A DNA stretch of 64,000 bases from Blastomyces gilchristii SLH14081 (GCF_000003855.2 NW_003101676.1:1734720-1798719); one strand, 5' to 3'. Positions 48,640-61,120 are shown, numbered from the stretch's first letter. Program-made: numbers and translations. The notes: generated by a model from the sequence alone, not told the origin.

Positions 48640-50900
48640 ATAAAAACTACACTTCTCTGATATACTGTGATCAGAGATATTAAAGTATCTGAAAATTTTA
48701 TATTTTACAATCATGAGTTTCTTAATTATTTCTTCTTTTAATTGTTCTCAGTAATAGTAATAAATATCTCAGCTTGAGTTGAACTTTCACTTCATTCTTA
48801 CTTCTATCAATAAAATTGTTAGAATATCACATACTATCAGTGTAACAGTTGAATATATACTCTCAATAATTTTTTTATAACTCTAGAATTCATTTAGTAT
48901 ATAAATTCATCAGATTATCTTGAAGATAGTAGTCAAATTCAGTTTTATAGATATGTAGTTTTGTCTGATTTTCAGTTGTAATCAATATATACAAGTTCTG
49001 TTTCAAAGTTAGTATTATAGTTCTATATAATATAAAGTGTTATCAAAGATTATTACTTACTAGAGAATTATATTTCACTGTCTTCATATTTCTAACATCT
49101 ACTTATTCAAATCTCTGATAGTTGACATTGTAGTAGTCTCAGATTAAGTTAATATATAAGTCTCATTTCTTCTCTATTCAATCTTGAGAAGTGTAGATAT
49201 TAACTTAATAAGAGAGATCTAGTAAAGCTACTATACTATAGTACTCTGTAAAGAATTGTTCAGTTTTACTGTAATAATATATCAGTTTATTTCTTACAGT
49301 AATAATAGCCTGCACTATAGTATTATCTCAGACTGAATTTCTTTTTAAGTGATTTAACTGCTTCTCAAGATAAGTAAATACACTGTTATACACTTATCAG
49401 ACTGACTGCAGTATTAATATATAAGTGATTAAGACTGTTTTCATTGTCTTATAAAACTGAAACAGTAAATTAATTCTATATTTCAACTGAGTTCACTTTA
49501 TATTAGAAAGTTTTAATATCTGAATGTTTTCTTAATCAGAGTATTGCACTCAATGATCAATTATCTGATATAATTAAAGAGTCTGAATAATTATCTTATA
49601 TATTGAACTTCACTGTATTCTAATATTCTGTATTATATTCAGTGATATGACTGATTTGTTTATTTATTAAATATGATGAAATTATTATTATTATTTAGAG
49701 AGGATATAAATTATATTAATAATGTTTCAAATCTGTGATATTTAAATTATTAGTCAATCTATTCAAAATTAATAGTAGTATTATTAAAAAGTATTATTAA
49801 AAAGCAATATTAAAAAGTGTTATTAAAACATACAAAGTAAATATAAAAGTTACTTAAGTAATCACTTTCATCTTATTCTTATTTCAAGAATCAGTTATCT
49901 CATTATTTATTATCTTAATATTAAGATTCTTTATCAGTGTTTACATTATAAGTTGAATCACATGAGAAATGCAGAGAATATGACCTTGTTTATTATTTCA
50001 GAAATACAAAGTCAATTTTTACTTCAAGCTCTTCATCATAGTGTAGTTATTCATAGCATTATCAGTTATAATTATAAGAAGACTGAGACTAATATCTCAA
50101 TAGTTATTTTTAATCACTGGCATTAATATCTCTGCTATATAATTCTCAGTATGACTACTCATTAATGATTCAAATTCAACTAATGTCTCTTGATAAGTTC
50201 AGTTCTCATCAATGTAATAATATATAACTCTTATAAATATAAGATTATTTATACTAGTTCATGTATTTACTGTGAGAGACACTCTTTGATAATTCTTCAA
50301 CTCTGATTCTAGATATTGTATATTAACTTTGTAGTATATCTTGAGGTTGAACTGAAGACATTATTGATATGAAATATGAAGATTTGAATTAAGTATTTAA
50401 AGAAGTGTTTGAAATTCAGAGTTTTCAATTGATTGAAGAGAAAGATTCAGAGATATATATATACAAAGTAATTATTCACAGAAGTTATCAGATAAGAGTT
50501 ATGAAATCAGAGTACTGATATATGATTATTTTTACATGATTTTCTTCAAATTAGAAAGTTACTATTATTAAAAATTGTTATCTAATAGAGTAATTTATTA
50601 GCTCAGTAGTAAGTTTCTGATTATTTTTCTTTTATTATCTGTATTCTGATGACTTCAGATGTCAGAAAATTTTATCAGAATTATAATCAGTTTATAATAA
50701 ATATTTCTGAATGAAGTTGCAGTGATTATAGTAGAGAGATAACTCTTCAGTAATCTGCAATGCAATCTGTTGATAATTATTTCATAGTTTATCTTGATAT
50801 TTATATTAAGTTTTTCATAAATTTCATAACCTGGAATCAGATGTGAAGAATGAAGTAGTTATTCATCATAATTAAAAGAGAGTATTCTGTGTTGAATTGT
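48640..50900 (-). pseudogene. hAT transposase remnant
   Basis: On the minus strand, in order: VNT-x-TSINNL and YIDEN-x-TYQETLVEFE (about 50250-50150), then SSHTENYIAEILMPVIK, then ITDNAMNNYTMMKSLK (about 50070-50020), and HILCISHVIQL (about 49970-49940). These match the RNase H-like catalytic part of hAT transposases, where TDNASNN carries a catalytic Asp. The C terminus (48930-48680) shows EFDYYLQDN, then a RLARDILTIP-type stretch, VERLF- and DICHYRR-type residues of the hAT dimerisation domain, decayed. An N-terminal BED finger could not be identified. Stops are scattered. It is non-functional. Confidence 0.85.
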
Positions 50901-51499
50901 AAATAACATACACTTTGTAATTTACAGTAATTTCTTAAAGAGTTTGTAAATCTTCAATAGAAGTGAAAGAAGTGAAAGAAGTGAATTCAGAAGATATAAT
51001 AAAGATTTAAGATAGATAATACTTTATTTTTAATAAAGATAATAACTGATCACTGATATATGTAAGAAGAATTATTATAAGAGAAAATAATCTTCTTTCT
51101 TAGCTTAGTTATAATTTAAGTACTAACTCAGATTGAATATCATCAATGTATAAAAGTAAATAAATAATCTTGATTAATCTCTGTTATATTTCTTGAAATA
51201 TATTAATATTGTGAAAGAGAGTGTTATCAAATTGTATTATCAGATAATATTATTAAAAATATATTAATATTATAAATATCAATGTTGAAAAAATATTGAT
51301 ATATATACATTATTGTGATTTGCGAATCATGATAGTTAAATATATATATATATATTATTTCTGATATTGATAATTAATTATAACTTGTACAATAATTTTT
51401 GAAAACTTAAAATTAATTTCAGTTATTAACTAATAGTTATAAACTTATAACTAACTAATATAAAAAGAAAAAAACTTTTTCTACTTATTATCTTTCTTC

Positions 51500-52290
51500 T
51501 CTTCTTCATTCTTCTCATCATTCTTTATAATTCACTTCTTATTCTTATTCTTCTTCTTCTTCTTCTTGTCTGAGATGATAATCATCTTAAAATCTCTCTT
51601 CACTGTCTTCTCAGAGAAGAGTTTCTACTGCTTTCTCTCAGTCAGATTAATCTGTGTCTCAAAAACTTGCATTTTCTGATCTGCTGTCTTAGGTTTCATC
51701 TCAGTGATAAGCAGATTGATATACTCAGAAAGCAGAGCTGTCTTCTTAATGTTCTGAATCATGAAGTGTATTTAAGATCTGAATAAGATCTTAATTCTTC
51801 TCTTCTCTGTCAGCTTCTGCTAATCAATTAGAGAACAGAAGTATTATTAAAAATTATTATCTTTTAATAAAAAACTTATCAGTTTTGACTTCTTTATCTC
51901 TGACTTTAATATCTTCTTAATCTTCTTCTGCTACTGCTTATTTACAGTAATACTCTTCTTTTCTCTCTCTCTCTTTATCTTGATCTTAAATTATTCTTGA
52001 GACTTCTTCTGATTCTATCACTGCTGTATGAGACTCTTCACTGTCTTCTTTTTCAATCTCTCATAGATAATGTTATCTGTATTATTTCTATACTTAGTTT
52101 AGTCCAAATCTATCAGAAGAGTTACTTAAAATTATTATTATTCTACTCTCTTACAGAGTCTCTTCAAGGTATTATAATATATCTTATAATCTGTCTTCTC
52201 TCACTTAAACATCTTCTTCTTCTCTCTCTTCAATCTGTAATAGTACTCACACATCTTAATGATCTGCAGAATCTCAGAATAGTTGAAGAG
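51500..52290 (-). pseudogene. Possible second, Lys-rich ORF inside hAT-1
   Basis: The plus strand is almost pure pyrimidine codons here (CTT, TCT). The minus strand reads Lys/Glu/Arg-rich pieces such as YERLKKKTVKSLIQQ and MCEYYYRLKREKKKMFK, broken by stops. It lies upstream of the transposase on the same strand. It could be the transposase N terminus or an accessory protein. No family is recognised. Confidence 0.35.
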
Positions 52291-52349
52291 AGATGATATA
52301 ATTAATTTTAATGAGTATTGAAGAGAGGTAAAGACAGAAAAGACAGCTA

Positions 52350-52435
52350 GCAATGATATAATAGTAATGATAATGATAGTAGTGATGATAATAATGATGA
52401 TAATAATGATAATAATAACAATAATAATAATAAAA
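52350..52435. repeat. AAT/GAT microsatellite in hAT-1
   Basis: Runs of AATGAT and AATAAT triplets. Confidence 0.85.
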
Positions 52436-53579
52436 GAGAGAGTGCATTGAAATATATTATTAACTTATCAAATATAAAGAGACTTAAAGAAACTATTATT
52501 ATTAACTTATCAAATATAAAGAGACTTAAAGAAAATATTAACAGCTTTTAGAGATGTATAGAAACAGCTACAGTGTTGTATAATAATATTATCTGCATTT
52601 AATACCTACACTATTAGTATTCTTTGTATACAGTTATTATATAATCTATATCAGAGATATATGCAGAAAACAGATCTTTATTACTAGAGAGAATGATTGC
52701 AGTGATTCTCTGTTTTCATATTATAAAGAAAAGTTGTTCTCATTTCTTTCTTCTCTCTTTTTTCTTCTTCTTCAACTCATTACTAAGTTCAAGCTAGTAT
52801 GAAAACTATTAAAAAACTCTTAAAAACTCTCAAATTGAAGAGTATAGACTAATCAAAGTTTAAATGCTGAAGAATCAAATTATATTTAATAATACTAATT
52901 ATTCATCTTCTCTTTAATAAAATAACAGTTATGTCTTCTCTCTCTCTCTTCTTTCTCAAATAAAACATGGCCTGTGAAAAGCAAGTATTATGTCAGATTA
53001 TAATAATCAACACAGTCTCAGTATGCAGAGCTGCATACACACAGTATATACTGAACTAAGAGACTGTGTGAGTTGCAAACTGGCAGCAGCATCTCAGAGA
53101 GAGTTATATAGTGTGAGAAAGCTGTAATTCTCAGTTACATGCACAGAGAGTAAATCACTGCAGTAAGTGCATGTGTATTATATAAAAGTAATACTTTTTA
53201 ATAATACTCAGTCTCTGACATCATGAAAATAGAGTCTCTCTGTGAGATTTATTTTTATCAGAAGTTGAGAAATCTTATATTTCTTAAGACTATCTTTATA
53301 CATCTTGTCTGTGAAATTGATAAGAGAAATTATTGATTTCAGTGTTCTGCTCTTAATATTATTTAAGTGACAGCAGAGTTCACTCTGATCATACTTTTTA
53401 AGTGTATATTTTCTAATTATTCACATTTATACAGATATATACTGATTATTTATTAGATAATATTAAGATAATAACTTATTACAGCTATATTACTCTCACT
53501 GTGAGAAATACACAGTTAGTAATGAACATTATAAAGACTCTGAGAAGTGAGTATTTTAAGAATACTGCAGCTCTGTAAT

Positions 53580-53730
53580 CTTGATTTTTTTTACTTTTAT
53601 TTTTTATTTTTTTATTTTTCTCTTATTTTTTTTTCTTTCTCTTTTTTTTGTTTTTTTCATTGTGATTTTTTCTTGTTTTTGTTTTGTTTTTTATTTTTTA
53701 TTTTTTTTTTGTATTTTATATTTTTTTCAC
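53580..53730. repeat. T-rich low-complexity tract in hAT-1
   Basis: Long T runs broken by A, C and G. The open frame through it is Phe/Leu only and is not a gene. Confidence 0.85.
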
Positions 53731-54248
53731 AATTAAAATTATATAAATTATAATCTATATTTAGAAAAGTAATAATATTTAGTAATACTCTGTGTTGAAT
53801 TTTCAACAAATGAGCACTATGTTATGATATTATGTAAGTGAGAAATGATTTCATAATCTCATTTAGTGTCATTCTCAATAATGAAATCAGAATGAAAATG
53901 TGACTAAGAATTCAAATATTATCTGAGACTAGATTTTTATTTGAAAAGTGAATCTGAGATCTTTAATATTTAAAAAAATGTGATTTGAAATCAATGTATT
54001 GAACATAAATCATGACCAGAAGTAATGCTTTTAGATAATGTGACAACTGTAAAGTTTGATTCTAATATTCAGACACAGTCACACAGTCAGTCTAGTAAAA
54101 ACCCTGTCTGTCATTGATGTATCAAGACATCAATACCAAGTCTCACTCTTGTACTACTCTTCACAATCTGACTCATCTCCGGCAGAATAATACAAAAAGA
54201 TACCTTAGTAGTAATATCAAGCATATAATCAACAGACATAATCTGAAG

Positions 54249-54754
54249 TAGACTGATTATGTGACCGTGTCTAGAATCAGAACCAGAATGTTTGATAGTC
54301 TTATTATCAATTTAACTGATCTCATTACACAGTTTTAAGATTAAATAGTGATTTCATACTGTTTCAGTAAGACTTACTGTCTACTCTTATCACATTTTTC
54401 AAATGAGATCATGATTTTCACTTCTTAATTTAAATTATTTTTATTGCTTTAAATGACTTTAAATCTCATTTGAGCATTACCAAAAAGTGTTACTTTTTTA
54501 AAAATTAAAAATAGTCTAAAAAAAACCTTAAAATGTCTAAAAATAGTCACTTTATGTCAAGAATGAGATTAAATAAGATTAAATAAGATTATTTTCTTAT
54601 TTTTTCTAAGTTATGATCTCATTTTGAGATCTGATACATAGTTACTTTACATGTTTTCTTAGTGATTAGTCTCAGCAGAATTCACATCAAGAAATATATG
54701 AGATCAGATTAAATGAGATCAAACATGAAATTCATGATCTCAGTGACTAGTCTA
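54249..54754 (+). mobile_element. Mini-hAT copy 5 (506 bp)
   Basis: It starts TAGACTGATT and ends GACTAGTCTA, with a perfect 8-bp duplication ATCTGAAG (54241-54248 and 54755-54762). It lies in the LINE-2 monomer array only 154 bases from hAT-1. It is mutated along most of its length. Confidence 0.94.
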
Positions 54755-55050
54755 ATCTGAAGTGCAATCTCCGCGAAAACTCTGTCTGTCTTTGATGTAT
54801 CAAGACATTAACATCAAGTCTCACTCATGTATCATCTCATTCAACCTGATCTATCTCTGGCAGAAAGATATAAAAGAGTACCTCAGTAACAGTATTTAAT
54901 ATATAATCAGCGGACAATGACATGTCAACAACTATAAAATCTGTATATCTCAAGGTCTGGCTGAGCCTTTGATCCCTGTATAGTGAGATATATTAAATCT
55001 AGTTTTAACACCTCAATATTTAATAGATTCTGCAAGGAATTGAGAACAGT

Positions 55051-55640
55051 AATACTAGATTTCTATTGAATTTGAGAAGTAACTCTATATTAATATAATC
55101 ATTGACAAAGTCTTCTATTTTAGAATATAAATAATCAGTTCCTCTACATTCTCCTGACAATATTTATATTATTATATAGAAACAGACTTATAATCTCTAT
55201 AATATCAAGACTCTGAAGAGGGAAAGTCTTGATAGAGAGTATACAGTAGTGTATGTCTTAGCAGTTTCTATCTTATTCTTCTGCAGCAGTTAATGCAAAA
55301 AAAAGATCTTAGAATTAGTTTTTTACTTCTCTTGAAAAAGTAAGGTGTTTTTCTCTGAGTTTTACACAATGTTCTTATAAAGAATTAAAAAGAGTTATTT
55401 TCTGTCATAATTTCACATTCTTTTAAGTAAGAATTACTTTTTCAGTAACTGAAGAGTTTTCATTAATACTTAATTCTTTTTTACACTCTTTATTAACTGA
55501 TTTGAGTTGCACACTTGTGATGTGAGGAGAATTGAATGATTTAGAATAAAATTGAATAGTTTTAATTAATTTCTCTGTAAAAAATTGACTTATTTTTTGT
55601 TAGTTTTTCTCTTAAAAACTGCTATATTATCTGATTTATT
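55051..55640. other. Segment present in LINE-2 but absent from LINE-1
   Basis: The flanks (CAGTAA on the left, TTGATATCATA on the right) are contiguous in LINE-1 near 38415. The 590 bases between have no frame or recognisable termini. This is either an insertion in LINE-2 or a deletion in LINE-1. Confidence 0.6.
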
Positions 55641-55758
55641 ATTAATTGATATCATACTTTTCCTCACTGTATCTCAAGAAAGAGATTGTAAAGATTTTAT
55701 TAATTTATCTTAAAAATTAATTTTAGTTTATTAGATTCTCTTTAAAGATCTAACCTAG

Positions 55759-56080
55759 TGTGGTTCGGAAGAACGTACGACCGTCGGATAATAACGCGGC
55801 CGCTTCCGAACTAGCTTACGAGTGTAAAGGGGGCCATAGCGGCCACTAATTAATTTAGTGTTCAATATTACAATATATAAGAAGCCGGCGTACACCTGTA
55901 ATCATATGCTGGCAAGCAACCTTTGAATCACATCTGATAGCATGTCTAAAAACTGGTGAGAAGCGCAGGCTCCTCCAGAGTGTGATAATTCCGCCTATGA
56001 AGCAATTCATAGTTATCATGTCAGTGTGGTTCTAGAATGTCTCAAAAAGATAGCATACAAAGAGCAGTGAGTGAAAGAGC
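55759..56080 (+). repeat. 5' LTR of Gypsy-E (end approximate)
   Basis: It starts TGTGG and keeps many CpG and CpC sites (ACGCGGCCGCTTCCG, GGGGGCCATAGCGGCC). The same start in the 3' LTR (63933 on) has lost several (ACGCAGCCGCTTCTG). The inner end cannot be fixed without the full 3' LTR. Confidence 0.7.
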
Positions 56081-56375
56081 ATTCAATTGATGCTGCTTTG
56101 CTTGTTAAGAGAAAACTCCACACCCAGGTGAATATCACATATGTGAATGAATGAGGGGTGAGAAAAGGAATGAGAGTGATGAACCAGATTCAAAGAAGAG
56201 TGCTCTTTATTTAAAAAGATAAAAGAAGAGATGATCATCACCAGAGTTGTACAATGATAACAGAAATCATATAACAATATAGTGATATAATAATATAGTG
56301 ATAGAATGATATACTGATATAACAACACAGTAATATAATAATAGATATTATACAATCAATAAGAAATCACTGAAA

Positions 56376-57700
56376 TGAATATCTCTTCTAACTGATATGA
56401 ACAACATTCTTCTCTGCTATCTGAACTGAAAGATATGCAGAATCTCTCAGAGAGTTTACTTGAAGCAGTAAGAAAAGCAGCTGAAATCACTGAACTGAAA
56501 TTGAAGCTCTGTATGTATACAAGAATTCTAAATAAGATCAAGGTCTTGTGTATGTAGTAACAGGCGGAGACAGAAGCTAAACAATAATTAGCATTCACTG
56601 CAGATCAAGCATTCACTATGAAGAGCTTCATCAATGCAATCATCATCATTAATAAGAATAGAGAAAACCAGATCTTAGACCTGCAGTAGAAGATTGAACA
56701 GTTACACAGACAGATAACTACACTGAATCTGAAGATCTTATCATGATTGTTCACAACCTCTTCAGAAGTGTACACATCATCAGAGATCACTGTGTAGAAT
56801 GAGAATCTGAGCATGAAATATATCAAGTCAGAAGATCTGCTGAAGCTATTAAGCTTCAATAATAACTGAAAAAATAATGCTGCAATTAGCTGGCTAAGTC
56901 AGATACAATCATATTATCAGATTAAATGTGAACTCACAGATAGACAGTTAACAGAATTTCAACAAGTCTTAAAATCTGCTGCATTTCTATGCAGAAAAGT
57001 GAAGTCATTATGAATAACTGATAAAAAGATAAATCTTACAGACTCAGAGTGATATTCATTCTCATAAATATAAAATGAGTTTTTCAAATGAATCTTGCAC
57101 AACTTTGAGAAAGTGAATATATGAGACAAGTATTACAAATGCTTCACTGAGTGTAGACAAGTGAGTAATCTTATATTATACTTTATACACTTCAGCTTAT
57201 ACTATCTTGTGTTGAATGAAGAGCTTTCAATATCTTTCTGTTTACAGATTTTCATTCATAATCTTATGTCTGAGTTGAGAGTAAAATGAAAATGCTTAAC
57301 CTTATAATCAGGCATGATAAAAGAAGCATATAACATTCTCATTGTATGAGAACAAGTGAGTCAATTATAATAGAAAATACTGCAATTGAGTATGTCTCAG
57401 CAGAGAACAGATAATCAGACTTCTATAATATAAGTCACACACTCAGATATAATGAATCTAGATCTGAATGCTATTACTAAAGCACTGAATTCTCTGAAAA
57501 AGAGATTCTCTGAGTGAAAACCTTGATATTATGAGCATCAAGCTTGCTTCAACTGCAGATATTAAAATCATGATATAAAAGATTGCATTCAGTGTACACA
57601 GTCAAGAGAAGTAAGAGAGTTAAAAAACTAGCAGAATCAGTGAGCTCAGAGACACTTGCTGATATTCTATGAAAAGTCTTCAAAGTGAAAGAGATGTCTG
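56376..57700 (+). pseudogene. Gypsy-E gag remnant
   Basis: From about ATG 56376 (MNISSN) a helical, Gln/Lys/Glu-rich protein can be followed through stops. A CCHC knuckle (CFNCRY-x-NHDIKDC) at about 57549-57590 is followed by a short charged segment. The minus strand has open pieces of 80-90 codons that are shadows. Confidence 0.7.
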
Positions 57701-57779
57701 TATTAGATGACTCTCTGAATCCTGCAAATGCAAAGAAGAAGCAGACTTCTGAATGAGATGCAGATGAGAATGATGAAGT

Positions 57780-60700
57780 GAACATTCATCTCAATATCTT
57801 AAGACCTGAAATGTTAATGTATAAGAGACACTTGAATAAGAATTGAGAGATGGCTGCAAAAGTGTTAGTAAACACAGAAGCTTCTACACAATATATTGAT
57901 AATTATATGATTCAAAGATTGAAAGAGGTCTGCTGAGTGAAGAATCTTCAATGTATAAGATTATCTGATAACTGATATTTAATATCATCTGTAAGAGTAA
58001 GAGTTCTCTTACACTTTGAAGAATAATCTTACTATATTTGAGTGTGAGAGCTGCAGAATGTGAAATACAATCTTATTCTCAGACTCAATTAGTTTCAAAG
58101 ATTCAATCTGCAGATTCAATGATGTACATGTCATATACAGTTGATCAATAGAAAGAAAACAGTTCATACAATTCTATCAACTGATATGAGAAGAACATTT
58201 CACATCTCTGATATAGAAGGGTTAAATCTGCTTACACATTAACAAGTAAAGAGAATAATTTGCAAGATCTCATCTGAAAGCATTCTGTATATTATACAGG
58301 ACTCAGAAGCAGAGAAAACCAAGATAAAAGATATGTGAGAGAACAAGTGTATGAAGAAGCTTCTGAAGAAGCATGAGAAGGTCTTCTGAACAGATCTTTC
58401 ACTGGAATTGTCACTGAAATGAGAATTCATACATGAGATTGACACAGGGGATGCAAAACCAGTCAATCAGAATATGTATTCTCTGTCACAAACACATCTT
58501 GAAGAACAGAAGCATCAGATCACAGACCTTCTAGAACATGATCTTATATAACTCTCATCAAGTGTATGAAGCTTTCCAGTTCTATTTGTGAAAAAGACAG
58601 ATGAGAAGTGATGAATGTGTATTGATTATCAAGCACTTAACAAGCTTACAATCAAGAATGAATATTCACTGTCACAGATTCAACAACAGTTGAATACAGT
58701 TAAAAACATCTAATATCTATCAAAGATCAATCTTCTCTGAGAATACTGACAGATCTGTGTAGATAAACTGTCAGTCTTATGAACTGCATTTAATATACAA
58801 TGAAGAAAGTTTGAATTCCTGGCAATGTCATTCAGTCTGACAAATGTGTCTGTTATCTTTCAAATAATGATGAATATAATTCTTCATGAACAGAATGAAA
58901 CCTCATACCTTGTATATCTTGATAACATTCTAGTCTTTTCAAACTCATATAATGAACATCTGAAGCATCTCAATGAAGTGCTTACAACTCTGGCAGAGTA
59001 TAAGCTCTATGTCAAATCAATCAAGTGTGTGTTTGAAATGAAAGAGTTGAAGTTTGTAGAATATGTAGTGAGTGATGACTGTATACATCTCATTCTGAAG
59101 AAATTGAATGTCATAGTGAATTGACTGTGACTGAGAAATATACATCATGTATAACAGTTTCTTGAGTTGATCTCATATTACTGCAGATTCATCAAGAATT
59201 TCACATAAATATCTATATCACTCTCAGATCTCTTAAGAGAAACAGATGCAAATCTGTGAAAGAAGAAGTTTCATTCAATTATCTGAAATACTGTGTGTGA
59301 AGAGGCTTTTCTCACACTGAGAGAATGTGTAACAATATTCTCAGTGCTTATTTAATCAGATCATGATAAACCTTTCTATATTAAGACAGACATATTCAAA
59401 TGAGCTATCAGAGATGCTCTTCTACAGATGAGTAAGAACAGCAAGCTGTATCTGATGATGTATAATGGTAGGAAACTATTGAGCGCTGAGCTCAATTACT
59501 CAGTGTATGAAAAGGAATTGCTAGTAATCAAGCACACACTAGTATTATGAGATAGATATATCAACAACAGATATATGACAACAGTGATTATGAATCACAA
59601 AAGCCTCATCTATCTACAATTAATAACAAAACCTTTCAAATGCTTAGCATGTTGAATCTCAGAGTTTCAAGTATATAATCTTTATATCAAATACTGAAAG
59701 GGATTGAACACTGTGATACCTGATGCAATCAGTCACAGACCTGATTTCATGAATGAGAGTTCTGCAAACCAGGCATAAGAGATATTCACATTAAACACAC
59801 TGAGAAAATGCAAGAAATCCGAATGAGTGAACATTATAATCTCTCACTTAGAGAATGACAAGGTGTTGAATGATAAGCATCTTATGAGAGTAGTAGAAGA
59901 GATGCTTCTGAACTTCAAGCTGAGGAAATTGAAAAATGATATTGTGCTTTATCATGATCTAGAATACACAGAAGCTCTCTATCTAGAATCTTCATTTAGA
60001 CATGACTTAGTAACTCACATGCACAAAGAATTCAGTCACTTAGAAAGCTCTGAACTCATGAGTGTACTTGAATCAAGAGTATACTGGTCAAGCATGACTG
60101 AGAACATTCAGATGTACACTCACAAGTGTCTGAATTGTCAGGTCATGAAAGAATCTAAGAAAGGGTTAGAACATAAGAAAGTGTAACATCAGATGAAGTA
60201 TACAATACAACTGTTTAAACAATGAAGAATGAATCTTATAGACATATTACTATAAATGTCAAATGGAAATTGATGAATAATCACTGCTATTGATTATGCT
60301 ACTGACTGGCTAGTTGTGAAAGCAGTTTCAGAGATGATAGAGAAGATGATGACAAAGTTTCTACATGATGAGATCTATATCAACTATAGAATACTGCACA
60401 AGATTCTAACTGATAACAGTGTGAACCTTGTAGAAGAAGTGATGAGACATTTCATGAGTCAGTTACAGACAAGATATTGTAGAACAATATCATATTATTC
60501 ACAGACAAACAGGAAGATGAAACACTTGAATGAAATCTTGAACAATATGCAGATAAAATATCTAGTGAGCAAGCCTATGAGACTATGAGATGAATATCTC
60601 GGGCAGGTGCTACTGGCCACGCGGATTCAACAGCATGCAGTCTTCAAGTGTTCATCATTCTACCTGTTATATGAATTGCATCCGCGCATCCTGAAGAATG

Positions 60701-61120
60701 CTTCAGAAAAGATGAGAGAGGAAACAGCAGTTGCAGATGCAACAGTCACAGACACAACAGTCACAGATACAACAGTTACAGATGCAGCAGAAATAGCAGT
60801 TATGAATGCAGCAGTAGCAGTTGCAGACACAGCAGTTGTGAACACAGAATCAAGATTGAAAGAGATCAGCCATGCACATGCAAAAGCTAACAAGTTACTT
60901 CTGAACTGAGCAATTCAATCAAAAAGAATATGAGACTCACTTATCAAGAAATTGAGTCTTAAGGTGAGAACATGAGTTCTTGTATATAATGAGAGTTCTG
61001 AGAAGTTTCAATCTAGATAATTTGAGTTATATAAAATACTTAAATCACATTCTCTGAAAACTTACACATTGAAGGAATCAGAGAAACAAGTCTTATACAA
61101 CTTAATTAATAATTCATAAC
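57780..61120 (+). pseudogene. Gypsy-E pol remnant (protease, RT, RNase H, integrase)
   Basis: The protease site reads VNTEASTQYID at about 57869 where DTGAS is expected. RT spans 58440-59130: CIDYQALNKLTIKNEYSL, an open stretch at 58825-59124 with SFSLTNVSVIFQ and VYLDNILVFS (YLDD to YLDN), then CVFEMKELKFV. RNase H follows at about 59370-59600. The integrase zinc region is HMHKEFSHL with CLNCQ (open at 59827-60186). The integrase core has AIDYATDWL and TDNSVNLVEEVMRHF (60316-60588), with the third catalytic position changed to Lys in NRKMKHLN. Stops are fewer than in Gypsy-A or -B, so it is younger or less mutated. Confidence 0.88.
60730..60791 (+). repeat. 15-bp tandem repeat in the Gypsy-E integrase tail
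   Basis: Units of ACAACAGTCACAGAT type encode TVTDT repeats in the plus frame. The minus frame is open as a mirror image. Unit number probably varies among copies. Confidence 0.75.

Larger units (their letters stand above)
48272..54094 (-). mobile_element. hAT-1, full-length hAT DNA transposon (5.8 kb, decayed)
   Basis: The ends are TAGACTGACTAG and the inverted complement of TAGACTGACTGTG. The flanking 8-mers are GCAAAAAC (48264-48271) and GTAAAAAC (54095-54102), one C-to-T apart, fitting the 8-bp duplication of hAT elements. The left 80-100 bases match one end of the mini-hAT copies and the right 30 bases match the other, making this a likely autonomous parent. A decayed hAT transposase lies on the minus strand. 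The element interrupts a LINE-2 monomer, and the monomer reads through when it is removed. Confidence 0.92.
47776..55758 (+). mobile_element. LINE-2: 5' region of a second Tad-like LINE, with two hAT insertions
   Basis: After removal of hAT-1 (48272-54094) and mini-hAT copy 5, the sequence matches the reverse complement of 38300-39201. It has a spared CpG-containing 5' end (47776-48040), then three monomers of about 163 bp starting near 48092, 48255 and 54764. A 5' UTR tail follows, up to CTAACCTAG at 55758, where Gypsy-E begins. Relative to LINE-1 it has about 590 extra bases (55051-55640). ORF1 and ORF2 are not in the window and may lie beyond Gypsy-E. Confidence 0.85.

Noticed and set aside
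53547..53753. Phe/Leu-rich frame suggesting a membrane protein
   Set aside because: Pure low-complexity T tract inside hAT-1.
56083..56859. Three minus-strand frames of 80-90 codons
   Set aside because: They lie opposite the Gypsy-E leader and gag, which reads convincingly on the plus strand up to a CCHC knuckle.
60660..60893. Minus-strand 77-codon Val/Ser/Thr-rich frame
   Set aside because: Mirror image of the 15-bp repeat in the Gypsy-E integrase tail.
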